Assembly: GCA_964478235.1 (NCBI GenBank)
Contig: CAYZGX010000013.1
Coordinates: 1 to 14,128 of the forward strand
Reading direction: 5' to 3'
DNA from: 2-02-FULL-45-10 sp964478235
GTDB lineage: Bacteria > Patescibacteriota > Patescibacteriia > Magasanikbacterales > GWA2-37-8
DNA length: 14,128 bases
Position numbers and translations under genes: made by a program. This document shows positions 4,750 through 11,850 of the stretch, piece by piece (positions within the stretch are counted from its first letter, which is position 1; each line of letters begins with the position of its first letter). Under the pieces are notes generated by a model, which saw nothing but the letters and a program-made list of their open reading frames with translations, did no database searches and was not told the origin of the DNA.

Positions 4750-6711
4750 ATGTCAGAAAAATTTACCCCACTATCTGCTGAAATGGAAAAAAATCCACAG
4801 GCGTTCTTTGATACGCCTGTTTCTCATACCCCTGAAAAAGATTTTGAGCTCGACCTCACCGTCCAGCGCCTCAAGCGCCATCTGGAAGTTGGGAATTTGA
4901 TTGATGCTTTTGAAACTGGTGAAGCTGTGTCCGATGAACAGCGCCTCAAAGTGGCCGCGATGATTGATGGGCGTGGCTGGAATACCCTTTTCACCCATTT
5001 GCAAACAGGTGACCAGCTGGTGACTTTTTTGGTACCAGGGGCGGAGTTTTCTATTAAACATCTCAATGACGATATCTTTGGTCCACAAAGCACTGATGAT
5101 ATTATTGAACATCAAAAGAATGCCCTTCGTGAAGTGATGCTCTCATATGGCTTTGAGCCGTTGCGCCAAGATTATAAAATTGGTATTTTTAAAGCTAATG
5201 AAGCAACACCGCAGATTTTGACGCAAATTTGTGAAACAGTGCGAGCAGCAATGGACACTTTTGTATCCGAAAAGATTCGTGTTCGACGCGCTGAACTCGC
5301 TAAAAAAGGGCAATCCACTGAATTCCTCAAAAAATTTGAAGAGCGCACTCGTGAAAGTGGTTATAAGCTATCGTTTGGAATGAGTGATGTTGGTGATCCG
5401 TATTATGGTGTACAGGATTATTCGCATGTGGAACTAACCGTGCTCCAAAGTCTGCAAGCAGCGAAAGTGTCTCAGAAAAATCGTGGGCAGGAGTATGGTC
5501 GCGCCTACCAGCCGCATGATATTTTGGCAGTGGTTGATGAAACAGAGCAGTTGCGTGAAGAAATTCGTTCACTGGGTGAGGTGGTGGTAGATAAGCATTT
5601 GGGTTCGCATGTTATTTTCTCGTTTGACCAAGCGACTAAAACGTACCAGCTCAACCGAGATTTGCTTCGCCTGCTTCGTAAAGGAACATTTCATCCAAAA
5701 GGCGAGCATGATAAAAAAATAATTGCCTTGCTTGACGCGTATCGTCAGCGAATTAATATTCTTGATGTCGTGAAGCCGTTTACTCACGAAGAAATTTCTG
5801 GTCATCCGGTGGAAGAAGGTGCTCCAGGGGTATATGTTAGTCGTTTGCTTGATCAAGAAATGCGAGTGGCAGATGATTTGCGTAATACTTTTTTTCCAGC
5901 GGAAAAACAAACGCTTAAAATGGCAGCGGCTATTTTGCGCCGTGACCAAAAAGATGCTTCGTGCACCTCGCCAGCGGTATTTCATCGCGAAGCGCTAGCG
6001 ACGCCGCAATGTACCTATATTTGTATTGACGTGCTTGATGTTGGGGTTGATTTGCTTCTGAGCTACGAGCAGTCGTTTCAAAAAATCGCCAAGGCCAAAG
6101 AAGACCAAAAAGATATGACGTTGTTTTTTGAGTCATTGTCGGCCGGCGACGAGATGACAGCGCGACTGCGAACGATTCGTGAAAATGTTCGCTCTTTTTG
6201 TGAAGAGGCGCTCCAGCGCTCGTCTATCCCGCTTTTGATTGGTGGCGATGAAATTACGCTAGCTTTGCCGTCGGAAGTAGTAACGTCTGACTTCTTGTTT
6301 GGTCTTCGCTCTGCCACGGGGGCTCGTGTGGTGGCGAGCGAGGTGGAGCGTGCTAAATCTGCTTCTTATACCGAAGAAGAACTCTATAAACAACATTCGT
6401 TGGCCCTTAAAGAGGCGGAAACAGCAGTAGGTGTTGCCAAAAAGATTGAAGAAGCGCTATCATCGTATGGGCGGCATCATGCTGTCCCAGGAGTGGGGGA
6501 AGTGGACGATTCGGTCACCCGCCTGTTTGGCGAGCTTCGCTCTGGGTTTGTGGTATCCGAAGAGCAGGGAGTGTTTATACTTCTCACCAAAGAAAAGCGG
6601 TATCCGTTGGCGGTGGATCAAGGAACAGTGGCCGTCGATACCGGCTCTAAAAAAATGCTTATCTATAGCGTGCTCGCGATTTTGTTTTTAGTGGTATATG
6701 TATGGAACTAG
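4750..6711 (+). CDS. tail-anchored protein with two GGDEF/nucleotidyl-cyclase-like domains
   Basis: This is a 653-residue protein of no family I can name. Residues about 88-255 follow the order of a GGDEF domain with the active site lost: FSIKHLND (100-107) where GGDEF proteins have FKxIND, YKIGIF (142-147) in place of RxGGDEF, LSFGM (207-211) like the S-I-G strand, then AAKVSQKNRG (237-246) like the final A-x-AK-x-x-GRN helix. A second such domain spans about 420-570: CIDVLD (425-430) as the metal-binding first strand, then LLIGGDEITLALP (495-507) with GGDE intact, RVVASEVE (526-533) and AETAVGVAKK (556-565). A hydrophobic segment (636-652) ends the chain three residues or fewer from the stop, so the protein would be tail-anchored with its domains in the cytoplasm. 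No RxxD inhibitory site precedes GGDEI. A signalling-nucleotide synthase or sensor is plausible. The domain reading is by pattern only, and activity is unproven. The stop overlaps the next start by 10 nt. Confidence 0.8.
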   Translation: MSEKFTPLSAEMEKNPQAFFDTPVSHTPEKDFELDLTVQRLKRHLEVGNLIDAFETGEAVSDEQRLKVAAMIDGRGWNTLFTHLQTGDQLVTFLVPGAEFSIKHLNDDIFGPQSTDDIIEHQKNALREVMLSYGFEPLRQDYKIGIFKANEATPQILTQICETVRAAMDTFVSEKIRVRRAELAKKGQSTEFLKKFEERTRESGYKLSFGMSDVGDPYYGVQDYSHVELTVLQSLQAAKVSQKNRGQEYGRAYQPHDILAVVDETEQLREEIRSLGEVVVDKHLGSHVIFSFDQATKTYQLNRDLLRLLRKGTFHPKGEHDKKIIALLDAYRQRINILDVVKPFTHEEISGHPVEEGAPGVYVSRLLDQEMRVADDLRNTFFPAEKQTLKMAAAILRRDQKDASCTSPAVFHREALATPQCTYICIDVLDVGVDLLLSYEQSFQKIAKAKEDQKDMTLFFESLSAGDEMTARLRTIRENVRSFCEEALQRSSIPLLIGGDEITLALPSEVVTSDFLFGLRSATGARVVASEVERAKSASYTEEELYKQHSLALKEAETAVGVAKKIEEALSSYGRHHAVPGVGEVDDSVTRLFGELRSGFVVSEEQGVFILLTKEKRYPLAVDQGTVAVDTGSKKMLIYSVLAILFLVVYVWN

Positions 6712-7811
6712 AAGAGAAATATACCTACCGATTTTACGCCACAACCTCCAAAGCCTGGGATGCTATGTACCAGGCTTTGTCTACTGCCCAAAAATCTATT
6801 TATTGGGAAGTGTTTATTTTTGTAGACGATAAGGTGGGGGATACCTTTGTTGAGCTGCTATGCGCCAAAGCCAAAGCCGGGGTGGAAGTAAAAATGGTGA
6901 TTGATGCGATTGGTGGGTTTCAAATGTCGCAAACGGCTGTTCGTCGACTCATTGACGCTGGGGTGGATTTACATTTCTATAACCGTCTTTACCCGGAGAT
7001 TCGTTTGTGGCGTTGGTTTTCTCGTTTGTGGTTTCGCAATCACCGCAAAGTGTTGGTGGTGGATGAGACGACTGTCTTTTTGGGTGGGGTGAATATTAAG
7101 GCGAGCTACGGCGAATGGGATGACATTTATCTTAAAATTCAAGGCTTAGTGCCTCGACCGTTGCTCCGTGGATTTGCCAAAAGTTATATTTCTTCAGGTG
7201 GTAAAAAAAGTGCTGTTTGGCATTTACTCAAGCCAAATGATCGCGAAAGTTGGAAAGATTTTACCAACAAACTTAAGTTTATTGCCCACTCGCCAAAACT
7301 TCGCCAAGATAAAATTACGCGTAAATTGTATATTAAGGCGCTGGCTATGGCCAAAGAAAGTGTTAATTTTTTGACACCGTATTACGCTCCGGATAAAGCG
7401 TTTCTCAAAGCGGTGACCGCCGCGAAAAAGCGTGGGGTAAAAGTGAATATCTTCCTCCCGCTGCGCACGGATACCAAACTTTTAGAGCTGATTGCTCGAG
7501 CCTATTTCCGTCTGACACTCAAAGCTGGGGCTAATTTATATTTGTTGCCAAAAATGAATCATGGCAAAGCGGTGACGATTGATGATTCCACCGGAATGGT
7601 GGGGAGTACGAATATGACCCCCAGGAGTTATGGAATGAATGAAGAAAGCGGTGTCTATTTTAGTGATACGAAAATGGTGGCTGAGCTCAATGCGATTTTT
7701 AATTTGTATAAAGTGAGTGCGAAGTCGGTGGATGAAGCGATGATTAAACGAAGTACATTGTTTATGCGTTTCAAGGAGTGGCTCGCGACACTACTCGAAC
7801 GTTATGTCTAA
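6702..7811 (+). CDS. cls: phospholipase D-superfamily enzyme, cardiolipin synthase-like
   Basis: This 369-residue enzyme has two complete HKD motifs: NHRKVLVVDE (H114, K116, D121) followed by GGVN, and NHGKAVTIDD (H287, K289, D294) followed by GSTN. Two motifs in one chain form the active site of bacterial cardiolipin synthases, which transfer a phosphatidyl group between phospholipids at the inner membrane. There is no N-terminal membrane pair, so it is closer in build to the short ClsB type than to ClsA. A related phosphatidyltransferase or phospholipase activity cannot be excluded. The ATG lies inside the end of the upstream gene (ATGGAACTAG) and there is no Shine-Dalgarno, so translational coupling is likely. 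Its TAA overlaps the rarA start by 8 nt. Confidence 0.85.
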   Translation: MELEEKYTYRFYATTSKAWDAMYQALSTAQKSIYWEVFIFVDDKVGDTFVELLCAKAKAGVEVKMVIDAIGGFQMSQTAVRRLIDAGVDLHFYNRLYPEIRLWRWFSRLWFRNHRKVLVVDETTVFLGGVNIKASYGEWDDIYLKIQGLVPRPLLRGFAKSYISSGGKKSAVWHLLKPNDRESWKDFTNKLKFIAHSPKLRQDKITRKLYIKALAMAKESVNFLTPYYAPDKAFLKAVTAAKKRGVKVNIFLPLRTDTKLLELIARAYFRLTLKAGANLYLLPKMNHGKAVTIDDSTGMVGSTNMTPRSYGMNEESGVYFSDTKMVAELNAIFNLYKVSAKSVDEAMIKRSTLFMRFKEWLATLLERYV

Positions 7812-9048
7812 CCCTTCTTCAATTCCTTTGGCAGAGCGGCTTCGTCCGCGCTCGTTTGACGACTTTGTTGGTCAGACTGATATTGTGGCGCCTGGAAAAT
7901 TACTTCGTCAGCTGGTGGACACTGATCAGCTTTCCTCGATTATTTTTTGGGGTCCGCCGGGGGTAGGTAAAACTACGTTGGCGCATATTATTGCTGAACA
8001 AACCAAATCTCGTTTTGTGGTGATGTCGGCGGTTTCAAGCGGTAAAGACGAACTGCGAAAAGTGGTAGCGGAAGCCGAGAAGCGCCAGGCAGATGGTGAA
8101 CGTACTATTTTGTTTATTGATGAAATTCATCGCTGGAATAAGGCGCAACAAGATGCGCTTTTGCCATTTGTGGAGCAGGGGATCATCACTCTTATTGGCG
8201 CAACCACTGAAAATCCTTCGTTTGAAATTAACGGTGCGCTGTTAAGTCGTTCACGAGTGTTTATTTTGAAGCATCTGACGGCGACTGATATTATGGCGGT
8301 TTTGCAACGGGCGATTCATGATACTGAACGGGGCTATGGGGCGATGAGTATAACAGCACCTGATGACGTGCTCGAACTTTTAGCTGATTTGTCTGGCGGC
8401 GACGCCCGCTCAGCGCTTAACGGTTTGGATTTGGCAATTAAAGCTCAGTCAAAAAAAGAAGCAGTGGTGCTAACGATTGAAGGAATTAAAGAAGCGCTCC
8501 AGCGCACACATTTGATTTTTGATAAACGTGGCGAAGAGTTCTACAATCTTATTTCGGCGCTTCATAAATCTATGCGTGGGTCAGATGCCAATGCGAGTTT
8601 GTATTGGCTGGCGCGAATGCTTGAGGGCGGGGCTGATCCGCTTTATGTCGCTCGGCGAGTGCTCCGGTTTGCGAGCGAGGATATTGGGATGGGGAATAGT
8701 GAAGCGATGATTCAGGCGAACGCTGCCTATGACGCCTGTCATAAGCTTGGCATGCCCGAATGCGCTGTTCATTTGGCGCAGGCGGTGGTGTATTGTGCTA
8801 AATCCACTAAATCCAACCTGCTCTATGCTGGCTACCAGGCAGCGGCAGAGGATGCCAAGGCCACCTCACACCTCGGTGTTCCGCTTCATTTGCGCAATGC
8901 GCCAACAGGGTTTATGAAAGAGGTGGGGTATGGAAAGGGATATAAGTACAACCCGGATTTTGACGGTCCGGTGGAGCAAGACTACCTCCCGCCGGAGATT
9001 AAAGGGCGTCAGTATGTCGGCGGAATGGCTCAAAAGCCCAAAAAATAG
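7804..9048 (+). CDS. rarA: AAA+ ATPase RarA (MgsA), replication-fork maintenance
   Basis: The 414-residue length fits the RarA/MgsA/WRNIP1 family. Visible motifs are ERLRPRSFDDFVGQ (11-24), Walker A GPPGVGKTT (50-58), Walker B ILFIDEIHRWNK (102-113), sensor 1 IGATTENPSFE (131-141) and SRSR (148-151), where an arginine finger is expected. The C-terminal half contains the family's helical tetramerisation region (LSGGDARSALN, SLYWLARMLEGGADPLYVARR, GVPLHLRNAPT). RarA acts with SSB and recombination proteins at stalled forks. It is the third gene of an overlapping operon; the functional link to the two upstream genes is unclear. There is no Shine-Dalgarno before the ATG, so it probably relies on coupling to cls. 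Confidence 0.95.
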   Translation: MSNPSSIPLAERLRPRSFDDFVGQTDIVAPGKLLRQLVDTDQLSSIIFWGPPGVGKTTLAHIIAEQTKSRFVVMSAVSSGKDELRKVVAEAEKRQADGERTILFIDEIHRWNKAQQDALLPFVEQGIITLIGATTENPSFEINGALLSRSRVFILKHLTATDIMAVLQRAIHDTERGYGAMSITAPDDVLELLADLSGGDARSALNGLDLAIKAQSKKEAVVLTIEGIKEALQRTHLIFDKRGEEFYNLISALHKSMRGSDANASLYWLARMLEGGADPLYVARRVLRFASEDIGMGNSEAMIQANAAYDACHKLGMPECAVHLAQAVVYCAKSTKSNLLYAGYQAAAEDAKATSHLGVPLHLRNAPTGFMKEVGYGKGYKYNPDFDGPVEQDYLPPEIKGRQYVGGMAQKPKK

Positions 9049-9078
9049 CTTATTTTAGCCATTATTCTGTCTTTTTTA

Positions 9079-9107
9079 TTGACAAAAAGCTGGTTTTCTG
9101 GTAAGGT
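9079..9107 (+). promoter_or_regulatory. promoter for the six-cysteine exported protein
   Basis: A perfect TTGACA (9079-9084), a 17-bp spacer and TAAGGT (9102-9107) with an upstream TG (extended -10) predict a leader of about 24 nt. A second -10-like TATACT (9128-9133) lies just 4 nt before the ATG, but I see no matching -35 for it. Confidence 0.6.
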
Positions 9108-9137
9108 ATACCCTCTGAATAACTGTTTATACTATCT

Positions 9138-9593
9138 ATGCAAAAGAGTATTGTCTTTATCTTGACCGTGGCGGTGGCCGTTCTTGGCCTTCCAACGATG
9201 TCTTTGGCAGCTACTGAAAAACCAGTGGTGGCCAAAACAGCAGTGGTGACAAAAGCTACCCCAACTAAAAAAGTAGTGGCAAAAACCACTACCAAGCCAG
9301 CTGTTAAACCAGTGGTGAAAAAAGTTGAAGTTGAAGAGGTTGTAACTTCTACGGCTTCTACACTTCCAGCTAAGCCACTTCCAACGGGCTCTATCGTGGC
9401 TGTCTCAACCAGTGCTGTGACGAGTTTGACTCAGAGCTGCAACAAAGCGATTCAAGAGGCAAATAAATTTTGTAAAAAAATTGCTGCCGGCTGTCCGTCG
9501 TGGAGCGAGACACCTAAGTGTGTCAAAGCTAACGAAGAATGTGATGTGAAGCTTCAAGCTGCGATGGATCTTTGTCCGTCTATTGAACAGTAA
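9138..9593 (+). CDS. exported protein with a lysine-rich linker and symmetric six-Cys module
   Basis: I do not recognise this 151-residue family. It has a Sec signal peptide (residues 1-24, MQKSIVFILTVAVAVLG... ending MSLAA), then a low-complexity Lys/Val/Thr/Ala/Pro stretch (about 25-70), a Ser/Thr/Pro spacer, and a C-terminal module of about 50 residues with six cysteines. The cysteine spacing is C-x10-C-x6-C-x8-C-x6-C-x10-C, an exact mirror. This suits a two-helix hairpin held by three disulfides. The even number of cysteines, all beyond the signal peptide, fits oxidation outside the cell. The basic linker could lie along the cell wall or membrane. The gene stands alone under a strong promoter. 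Its stop overlaps the convergent tsaE stop by 14 nt, and its terminator lies at 9616-9645 inside tsaE. Confidence 0.8.
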   Translation: MQKSIVFILTVAVAVLGLPTMSLAATEKPVVAKTAVVTKATPTKKVVAKTTTKPAVKPVVKKVEVEEVVTSTASTLPAKPLPTGSIVAVSTSAVTSLTQSCNKAIQEANKFCKKIAAGCPSWSETPKCVKANEECDVKLQAAMDLCPSIEQ

Positions 9594-10008
9594 TTTTCCG
9601 AGTCGTTTCTTCAAGGTGATCAATGGTAACATTGATCACTTTTTTATTGTGAAGTAGGGTGGAGATTTTTTCTGGCCACTCAATCAGGGTGATGGTGTGT
9701 GGTTGTCCGAGATAATCTTCTACGCCAATACCAATAAGCTCAGCTTCGCTCTCTAGGCGGTAGGTGTCGATGTGTACCAGTTCGCGAGCGGGGGCGGTGT
9801 GTGGTAGGCGGTAGACGTTCATGAGGGTAAATGTCGGGCTAGTCATATCATGTTGAAGTCCTAAACCCTCGGCAAAGCCTTTGGTAAAGGTGGTTTTGCC
9901 CGCGCCCAAATCACCGCGTAAACAAATAATTGCTCCGCCAATAATTTTGCGGGCGAGTTCAGCTCCAGCTTGTTTGGTGGTGTCAGGTGAGATTGAGATA
10001 ATTTCCAT
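9580..10008 (-). CDS. tsaE: tRNA threonylcarbamoyladenosine biosynthesis ATPase TsaE
   Basis: This 142-residue P-loop protein has the family layout: Walker A GDLGAGKTT (32-40), TSPTF (56-60), HIDTYRL (79-85) and LIEWPE (108-113). TsaE works with TsaB and TsaD to place t6A at position 37 of ANN-decoding tRNAs; its ATP hydrolysis resets the TsaBD complex. The partners are not in this window. The ATG at 10008 is the first in frame after the promoter at 10027-10054 and is preceded by no Shine-Dalgarno; the leader would be about 12 nt. The gene is divergent from gatC and convergent with 9138-9593, overlapping its end by 14 nt. Codons 123-131 (KVINVTIDH) double as an intrinsic terminator read from the other strand. 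Confidence 0.95.
   Translation of the reverse strand: MEIISISPDTTKQAGAELARKIIGGAIICLRGDLGAGKTTFTKGFAEGLGLQHDMTSPTFTLMNVYRLPHTAPARELVHIDTYRLESEAELIGIGVEDYLGQPHTITLIEWPEKISTLLHNKKVINVTIDHLEETTRKITVQ
9616..9645 (+). terminator. intrinsic terminator embedded in the tsaE coding sequence
   Basis: GTGATCAATG (9616-9625) and CATTGATCAC (9630-9639) form a perfect 10-bp stem with a GTAA loop, followed by six T (9640-9645). It sits 23 bp after the stop of 9138-9593. On the minus strand there is no T-run after the stem, so it should act in one direction and spare tsaE mRNA. Confidence 0.85.
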
Positions 10009-10026
10009 AAGAAAAGTGTGCTCTCT

Positions 10027-10054
10027 ATAGTAGCCTTTTTACTATAAAAGTCAA
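10027..10054 (-). promoter_or_regulatory. tsaE promoter
   Basis: On the minus strand, TTGACT (10049-10054), a 16-bp spacer and TACTAT (10027-10032). The predicted start is near 10020, about 12 nt before the ATG. Its -35 lies 12 bp from the -35 of the divergent gatC promoter. Confidence 0.55.
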
Positions 10055-10066
10055 CCGGTTTTGTTG

Positions 10067-10095
10067 TTGCATTTCTTGCACCCCTTTAGTATACT
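10067..10095 (+). promoter_or_regulatory. gatC operon promoter, near-leaderless
   Basis: TTGCAT (10067-10072), a 17-bp spacer and TATACT (10090-10095). The expected start near 10102 is about 3 nt before ATG 10105, so the mRNA is essentially leaderless. Confidence 0.65.
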
Positions 10096-10104
10096 ACAGC
10101 CACT

Positions 10105-10392
10105 ATGTCTTTATCCCTACAAGAAGTCCAAAAAATCGCTGAGTTATCACGTTTGAAGCTCACGCCAGACGAAGAAAAACGCTATGCCGAAACTATTTCG
10201 GCGGTCTTAGACTACATGACCATTTTAAATGAAGTCAATACAGATGGTGTTGAACCAACTGCTCAGGTGACCGGTCTTCACAACGTCGTTCGTTCAGACG
10301 AAGTTGTTCCGAGCCCGCTTCGCGACAAACTCATGGCGACTATGCCGCGGGTCACCGCCGAAGAGTTGCCAGTCCCTGGTGTTTTTGAATAA
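10105..10392 (+). CDS. gatC: Asp/Glu-tRNA amidotransferase subunit C (GatC)
   Basis: The 95-residue protein has the length and layout of GatC: an N-terminal helix VQKIAELSRLKLTPDEE (8-24), the helix with LDYMTILNEVNTDGVEP (35-51), VVRSDEV (61-67) and the C-terminal ELPVPGVFE. GatC wraps round GatA and holds the GatCAB complex together. The complex converts Glu-tRNA(Gln) and/or Asp-tRNA(Asn) to the amide form. It is the first gene of the operon, with gatA starting 6 nt after its stop. gatB is not in the window and must lie elsewhere if the complex is complete. Confidence 0.93.
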   Translation: MSLSLQEVQKIAELSRLKLTPDEEKRYAETISAVLDYMTILNEVNTDGVEPTAQVTGLHNVVRSDEVVPSPLRDKLMATMPRVTAEELPVPGVFE

Positions 10393-10398
10393 TTTCGT

Positions 10399-11820
10399 AT
10401 GAATCTTAATGAACTTACTCTGGCGGAGGCACAGGCGGGGCTCCGAGCTAAACAATTTACTTCAGTTGATCTGACTAAGGCGTGTTTGGCGCGTATCAAA
10501 GAGCGTAATAAAGAAATAAATGCGTTTATCACCGTCTCCGAAGAGCAGGCGTTGGCCGAGGCTCACGAAGCTGACAAGCGATTTGCTTTTGGGACAGCCC
10601 ATCCGCTGACTGGTATTCCTTTTGCGGTGAAGGATGCTATTAACACCGCCGATATTCGCTCTACTGGTTCGGCGAAGATTTTGGACAACTATGTTCCGCC
10701 ATTTGAAGCGACAGTGATTCATAAAATTCGCGAACAAGGCGGTGTCTTGCTTGGTAAAAACAACTGTGACGCTTTTGGGCACGGAGCGAGCAATGAAAAT
10801 AGTATGTACGGCCCAGTGCGCAATCCGCATGACACCAGCAAAGTGGCAGGTGGTTCATCGGGCGGGAGTGGGGCAGCGGTGGCTGATGATCAGTGTATTT
10901 TTTCTATTGCCGAAGATACTGGAGGCTCTATTCGCCAGCCAGCGAGTTTTTGTGGTGTAGTTGGGCTTCGCCCGAGTTACGGTCGCAATTCTCGCTATGG
11001 TATTATGCCGATGGCTTCGTCGCTTGATACGGTTGGCCCAATCACCAAAACGGTAGAAGATACAGCGATTGTGATGGAAGCGATTGCTGGCACCGATCCG
11101 CGCGATGCGACGACCGTGCCTGAGTCAGTTCCTTCGTATACCAAAGAATTGACGAAATCGGTGAAAGGTTTGCGCGTCGGTATTCCGAAAGAATATTTTA
11201 ATGTTCCAGGGATTGACCCAGAAGTTTTGAAATTAACTGAAGCCAAAATTGAAGCGCTCAAAAAATTGGGTTGTACGGTGGAAGAAGTTAGTTTGCCGCA
11301 CACCAAATATTCTATCGCTGTTTATTATGTTATTGTTCCAAGTGAAGATAGTTCCAATCTTGGTCGGCTTGATGGAGTGCGCTATGGTGTACGGGCATCA
11401 GACAAAACACTCTATGATTTGTATGCCGATTCTCGCGCCACTGGTTTTCCAGAAGAAGTAAAACGTCGTATTTTAATCGGTACCTATGCTCTGTCAGCTG
11501 GTTATTACGATGCCTATTATAAAAAAGCGCAACAAGTTCGAACATTAATTCGCCGTGATTTTGATGAAGTGTTCAAAAAAGTTGATGTTCTGATTACGCC
11601 GACCTCACCATTTCCAGCCTTTGGAGTGGGGGAGAAGGCTAACGACCCGATGGCGCTCTATTTGGCTGATGTGATGGTATCGCCGGCAGCGGTGGCTGGT
11701 ATGCCTGCTCTGTCTATTCCAGCTGGTGAAACCTCGTCTGGTTTGCCAGTCGGTGTTCAGCTCATCGGCGCTCGTTTGGCTGAGAGTACGATTCTTCGTC
11801 TGGGGCACGCCCTTCGTTAA
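10399..11820 (+). CDS. gatA: Asp/Glu-tRNA amidotransferase subunit A (GatA)
   Basis: The 473-residue protein is an amidase-signature enzyme that releases ammonia from glutamine for GatB. The Ser-cisSer-Lys triad is intact by position: K78 (FAVKDA), S153 (GGSSGGSGAA) and S177 (DTGGSIRQPASF). The segment after the lysine reads NNCDAFGHGASNENS where many GatA have NMDEFAMGSSTENS, so the conserved Glu is Ala and the Met is Cys; the change lies outside the triad. The C-terminus stops at LRLGHALR, slightly short of many GatA proteins. The start follows gatC by 6 nt without a Shine-Dalgarno, so expression probably depends on operon coupling. Confidence 0.95.
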   Translation: MNLNELTLAEAQAGLRAKQFTSVDLTKACLARIKERNKEINAFITVSEEQALAEAHEADKRFAFGTAHPLTGIPFAVKDAINTADIRSTGSAKILDNYVPPFEATVIHKIREQGGVLLGKNNCDAFGHGASNENSMYGPVRNPHDTSKVAGGSSGGSGAAVADDQCIFSIAEDTGGSIRQPASFCGVVGLRPSYGRNSRYGIMPMASSLDTVGPITKTVEDTAIVMEAIAGTDPRDATTVPESVPSYTKELTKSVKGLRVGIPKEYFNVPGIDPEVLKLTEAKIEALKKLGCTVEEVSLPHTKYSIAVYYVIVPSEDSSNLGRLDGVRYGVRASDKTLYDLYADSRATGFPEEVKRRILIGTYALSAGYYDAYYKKAQQVRTLIRRDFDEVFKKVDVLITPTSPFPAFGVGEKANDPMALYLADVMVSPAAVAGMPALSIPAGETSSGLPVGVQLIGARLAESTILRLGHALR

Positions 11821-11850
11821 AACAATTTTATCCTTAGCTAGCTTGTCACT

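Noticed and set aside
9040..9078. AT-rich inverted repeat after rarA (AAAATA/TATTTT) as a terminator
   Set aside because: The stem is short and AT-only with a tiny loop, and the T-run is offset from it. It would not be stable enough to call.
11821..11850. Separate promoter before the LOG gene
   Set aside because: TATCCT and TAGCTT are present but no -35 sits at a usable distance; operon read-through from gatC is simpler.
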